From positions 463,820 through 514,675 of the forward strand of contig LSYV01000015.1 of the NCBI GenBank assembly GCA_001584585.1: a DNA stretch of 50,856 nt. The letters run 5' to 3'. Below the pieces are notes generated by a model. That model did no database searches. It was given only the letters and a program-made list of their open reading frames with translations, and was not told where the DNA came from. Source of the stretch: Gonium pectorale (lineage: Eukaryota; Chlorophyta; Chlorophyceae; Chlamydomonadales; Volvocaceae). The translations under genes were made by a program, and so were the position numbers. This document shows positions 47,801 through 50,856 of the stretch, in pieces (the first letter of the stretch is position 1; the number at the start of each line of letters is the position of its first letter).

Positions 47801-49475
47801 GAACCAGCGCTGCCGCATGAACTGCGGCAGGAGGAAGACGGCGGGGAGGCGCGCAGGGGAGAACGAGGGTGAGAGGGGCCGGGAATTGCCAATAGCGGAT
47901 GACGGGGCTTGCGTTGGGAAGTTCGTTGATTGGTGAGAGGGGCACACAGCAGCAGGCCATTGGCCCATCGCCTATCATGCGAGCAGAGCAGTAAGGAACG
48001 ATTTACTCCTCGTTAAACCAACACATGTACGATCGTTGACAAGCAAATGCCTTCGCCCCCCCCCCCGACTCAACTCGGCTCCGCGCTTCTTTCCACACGG
48101 CCCCACCTGCGGACTGAACTCCGGCTTCTGGTTACAGATGCTGATGACCATGACCAGAGTTGTGATACGCTTGGCACCTGATCGGGTCTCCCACGTGGGC
48201 TTCGAGCTGGACCCCAGTTGGTCAGAGCGGGGGGAAATAACGACGCCCGACAGCTGCAGCGGCGGTATCGGTGGCGACGGTGATGGCGGTGGCGGCGAGT
48301 GCTTGGGCGGCGGCGACCTAATTGGTGGCGGCGGCCTTGGGGGAGGGGGGAGGGGGGCCGCGGGCTAATGTTCCGAACTGGAGGCGACGGCGCTGGGACC
48401 TTCGGTACTGGAAGCGGGGGCTTGGGGCTGGGTGGCGGCGGTCGGGGAGGCGGCGATGGCCGAGGGGAGATGGGCTTCCTTGGGGATGCAGGGGGCCGAA
48501 CCCGTGACGTGGGTGACCGTGGGGATGGCGCTGGTACCGAGGGCGGAGACGAGGGGGGCATCTGAGGGGAGGAGGGAGGCGCCAGGGGCGAGGGCGGGGA
48601 TGGCCGGGGCGGGCGCGGCTTGGGGGTCGGCTTCGGCGGCCTGAGCGGGGACGGTGGCGGCCGTGGGGGCTTGGGGGACGCCTTTACGCGACGCGGGCGT
48701 CTGGGAGGCTTGGGAGGTAAAGGCGACGCCAAGGCCCCGGGCATCGCAGGTGGCTGCTTGATTGCGAGTTGGTCGTCCTCTATCGACCGGTCGTTGAGAG
48801 CATCCCCATCTGGAGGGGGGCCGTTGTACTCCGACCGCGAAGGGTCGGCCACCCCCGATCCAGCCATGTCTACCAGCGCCAGAAGCCGCACATCCGCCAA
48901 GGAGTCAGCAAACTGCAGTGAGGTGTAGCGCAGCTGGCGACTCTTGGGAAAGCAGGTGCCCTCCACGGATACAATGCTGCCTGTGGCCGGAGAGGTGGTG
49001 GAGCCGGTGGAGATGTTTAGGCTTTCTCACGGCTGTGCACGGGATACGGGAACGGTCGGGTGCGCCTGTCAGTGCACTCACCGTGCGGAATTTGCACCTG
49101 CACGCTTGCGCTATCCGCGACTAGTTGGAAGGAGGGAAGGCGGTCGGACCCGAGCAGCCACGGCTGTGGACCCGTGCTCGGCAAAAACACCGCGACAGGA
49201 CCTGCATTTACAAAAAAGTAAAATGCATTCGCGCTGATAGGGTCGTGTGGGGCGGACGCATTCCATGCGGAACCTCGGAAAGCCGCCCAAAAATACGTAG
49301 GCACGGGAAACATTGACTCACCTTCCAGCATGCACGCATGAGAATCATCCGCTGAGTTGTCAAGCTTTATGTGTCGATTCCTAGCGGCTGCCACCAGTGC
49401 GATGCGCAAGAACAGGAGCGGCAGTAGCCGCACCCACAGCACCCTCGCGCGGGGTTGACACGTACACATGCTCAT
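44864..49475 (-). CDS. Gametolysin-type metalloprotease, family M11, with Pro-rich and Cys-rich modules, distal copy
   Basis: Paralogue of the neighbouring M11 gene, with the same intron positions plus one extra 3' exon: 49322-49475, 49082-49201, 48107-48980, 47579-47821, 47135-47233, 46857-46928, 46370-46547, 46024-46199, 45497-45884, 44864-45264. About 900 residues if read through. N terminus: a basic start and the hydrophobic run VRLLPLLFLRIALVAAARNR. The zinc motif is HEMGHNMGLFH, again split by an intron after HE, preceded by NCAWYGKCYVWSFGETSPRS. Exon 3 contains a 150-residue Pro/Ser/Lys/Arg-rich, extensin-like module absent from the proximal copy. The C terminus has two CGDGLC motifs with following CPQDC and CPSDC (a Cys-rich repeat), then RRLRGWRLL. 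Exon 3 is 1 nt short of an in-frame length: the frame breaks inside a C-homopolymer region (see 48339-48357), by sequencing error, polymorphism or real mutation. Exon 5's donor (CAG|GTCGGG) is weak. Start: the ATG at 49475 or 49469. Confidence 0.9.
45722..45935. repeat. 214-bp block identical to 40458-40671 (copy B)
   Basis: Partner of the block in the proximal paralogue: start of exon 9 plus adjoining intron, no differences seen. Neighbouring exon 8 is also very similar but carries several substitutions. Confidence 0.9.
48254..48726 (-). other. Pro-rich (hydroxyproline-rich glycoprotein-like) module in the distal M11 protease
   Basis: It encodes runs of SP, PP, SPPP and KPP type, for example PPKPPRRPRRVKASPKPPRP and SPPPKHSPPPPSPSPPIPPL. 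Such modules are hydroxylated and O-glycosylated in volvocine matrix proteins, where they form rod-like spacers. It sits between the N-terminal domain and the catalytic domain. Confidence 0.85.
48339..48357. other. Homopolymer locus of an apparent 1-nt frameshift
   Basis: The plus strand reads G5-A-G6-A-G6. Upstream of it (gene sense) the Pro-rich frame is open; downstream the Pro-rich pattern and the conserved SGVVISPRSDQLG segment continue in another frame, and exon 3 is 874 nt where 875 would be in phase. One extra C in either six-C run (gene sense) would give SPPPRPPPP-type periodicity without interruption. Confidence 0.75.
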
Positions 49476-49645
49476 GTTACTCAAGCAGGTATCTAGATAA
49501 TTCGCATAGATGCGCCTGGTCGTCGACCAAGTAGGCCTCGCAGCAGTCAAAGTGCGGCTTGCCTCAGCGCGTCGCTATCTGAAGGAATGCGGCGGTATAG
49601 ATTATGCGCTCTATACATGTAATGTAACAATCAATTATGCCGCAG

Positions 49646-49659
49646 GGGAAACGTTTCCC
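49646..49659. promoter_or_regulatory. 14-bp perfect palindrome upstream of the distal M11 gene
   Basis: GGGAAACGTTTCCC lies in AT-rich DNA about 170 bp before the start codon on the minus strand. It has the shape of a dimeric factor site, but no factor is assigned and it may be chance. Confidence 0.3.
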
Positions 49660-50474
49660 TGAAAATAAATGGCGTGTGCTATATGTACAAGCAACACGCT
49701 AACAACTGCGTATACGGACCAGACGAGAGAAGGGAGAGGAATGGGCGGAGGCTGTGGCATTGCGGTACGAGGCTGTGGCAGGGGGTGCGAACTTACCTTC
49801 ATGGAGACGCCGCAGAAGCCTGAAGCTAAGTACAGTACTTGAAGATGCACGCAGCCGCTTCCTAATCACTGGCAGTTCACTCTGATGTTGCAAAGTAGCA
49901 CCGGGCAGGGCAGACAGACTCATCTAGTCTGACATTTAGAAATGCGTAAGCAAGGATGCTTTGTTGGATGGCCGGTGCACAAGTACACGCCACGCACCAA
50001 GACCCCTCCGATGACACACCGGGTCTACGGTACCATGCCTCTAAAAATGTGTGAAGGTGGCCAAGGCCTAGCCCCCCAAGGCCTTTACTGTATGCATGGA
50101 GAGTGCGCTCCCAAGGCCAAGCCCTAGTAAACCTGTCAGGCCTAGGGCCCTCCAGGTCCTCACCTGGCCCGCCCCTGCACCCTATCCTGATGCTGCCCGC
50201 GTTTGAAGTGTTCCCTGCATGCTAAGCAGTTGCTTCCTCACAATAGAATACACTTTTAATTGTATTTTAGCGGCAACTGGACATGGCGCGCACCCTTGGA
50301 CATTGGCAAAGCCATGCTCACTGTTTGCGGCGGTGTGCTGTTAGTGCTGACGGCACGAGGGTCCACGGAATCAGAATTTGTGCCCGTCTGCCCCGTTCCT
50401 ATCTCATTCTAGGAACCTTCCGGGTTTTTTTGGCTGCCTCCGGGTCCCCACCCCTCTGGCTGGGAGGGCTGGGC

Positions 50475-50610
50475 AGCAAGCCGCCGACGGCACGCGTACG
50501 AGGAAGGAGACCTGCACCTAAAAACCACAGAACAGGAAGACGGGACGACGAAACCAAAGGAGAAGAGGAGACGAAAGCCAGGACAGGAGAGGAACAGACT
50601 GGGGTTAGTT
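50475..50610 (+). repeat. Dispersed purine-rich repeat, copy 2
   Basis: The core CCTGCACCTAAAAACCACAG and following AACAGGAAG (50511-50539) matches copy 1 at 26563-26592 with one difference, followed by a similarly GGAGAAG/GACGAAAG-rich tract. It is close to the window edge and may continue. Confidence 0.6.
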
Positions 50611-50856
50611 GCAGGAATCGAGGCGTTCACAACATGAATGAACTGGGCAAGCGGGCTCCCTGATCTAGCAGTTCGGCAGGTAGGCTGCGCGGTCGCCTTT
50701 GAAAGGGGTGACAGGCCAAGCAGAGGCCATACGAGCGTTGGCAAAGTATTGGATAGCTTTGCTGACAGGCTTGATGCTCGGTGGCGACTGCCCCATGTGA
50801 CTGGAGCACCCCGCGACTTCCCTAGCGGCGAGACGGGAGTCAAGATGTGCCGGTAT

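Larger units (their letters stand above)
49476..50856. other. Upstream region of the distal M11 gene and right-edge repeat DNA
   Basis: No gene recognised. A perfect 14-bp palindrome (GGGAAACGTTTCCC, 49646-49659) lies about 170 bp upstream of the ATG, and a TATA-like ACATGTATAGA lies near 49610. An open frame reading LASGFCGVSMK before a GTAAG donor (about 49797) could be a 5' exon but has no family match that I recognise. From about 50475 there is a copy of the dispersed repeat. Confidence 0.45.

Noticed and set aside
48254..48726. Calling the distal protease a pherophorin because of its Pro-rich stretch
   Set aside because: No pherophorin-type Cys domains flank it; it lies inside an M11 protease with a complete zinc motif.
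49797..49850. Possible 5' exon of the distal protease ending at a GTAAG donor
   Set aside because: The signal-peptide exon already starts with in-frame ATGs at 49475/49469, and no acceptor-linked homology supports a further coding exon.
1..50856. CRISPR arrays, rRNA, tRNA or bacterial-type operons
   Set aside because: Looked for regularly spaced repeats, tRNA T-loop/acceptor combinations and clustered intronless genes; none seen.

Overview
The window is nuclear DNA of a green alga, most likely a volvocine (Chlamydomonas/Volvox/Gonium type). The evidence is GC-rich genes split into many short exons by GT-AG introns with GTGAGT/GTGCG donors, long Ala/Gly/Ser/Pro/Gln-rich runs inside conserved proteins, and gametolysin-type (M11) metalloproteases, one of them with a hydroxyproline-rich-glycoprotein-like module. 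No prokaryotic gene organisation, CRISPR array, rRNA or tRNA was seen. A 20-N assembly gap lies at 24597-24616. The exon models below were built by hand from reading frame, splice signals and phase; all seven chain in phase apart from one suspected 1-nt deletion.

Left part (1-9.8 kb, minus strand): 25 in-phase exons of a 1,3-beta-glucan (callose) synthase, GT48 family, running off the left edge. 9.8-12.6 kb holds no recognisable gene. 12.6-15.1 kb (minus): a 729-residue protein with about four SpoVS/Alba-like repeats, an unusual arrangement for a domain best known from bacteria. 15.1-17.5 kb is empty. 17.5-23.8 kb (minus): a 12-exon, 1339-residue coiled-coil plus low-complexity protein of unknown function, whose first intron looks like a GC-AG intron.

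Middle (24.1-29.4 kb): three exons of the C-terminal half of an ABC1/ADCK (UbiB-type) atypical kinase, with no visible 5' part and with the N gap inside an intron. It is followed by repeat-rich DNA: a frame-broken ORF, an 83-bp tandem duplication, and a purine-rich dispersed repeat that recurs at the right edge of the window.

Right part: 29.4-36.7 kb (plus) encodes a 1667-residue TKL-like protein kinase whose catalytic domain is split by about 800 low-complexity residues. 40.2-43.3 kb and 44.9-49.5 kb (both minus) are tandem M11 metalloprotease genes with matching intron positions. The distal copy additionally carries a Pro-rich module and a Cys-rich tail. A 214-bp block identical between the two, crossing an exon-intron border, points to recent gene conversion.

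There is no operon logic here. The M11 pair is the only evident functional cluster (secreted wall or matrix proteolysis); the glucan synthase also concerns wall or matrix material but is about 30 kb away and may be unrelated.
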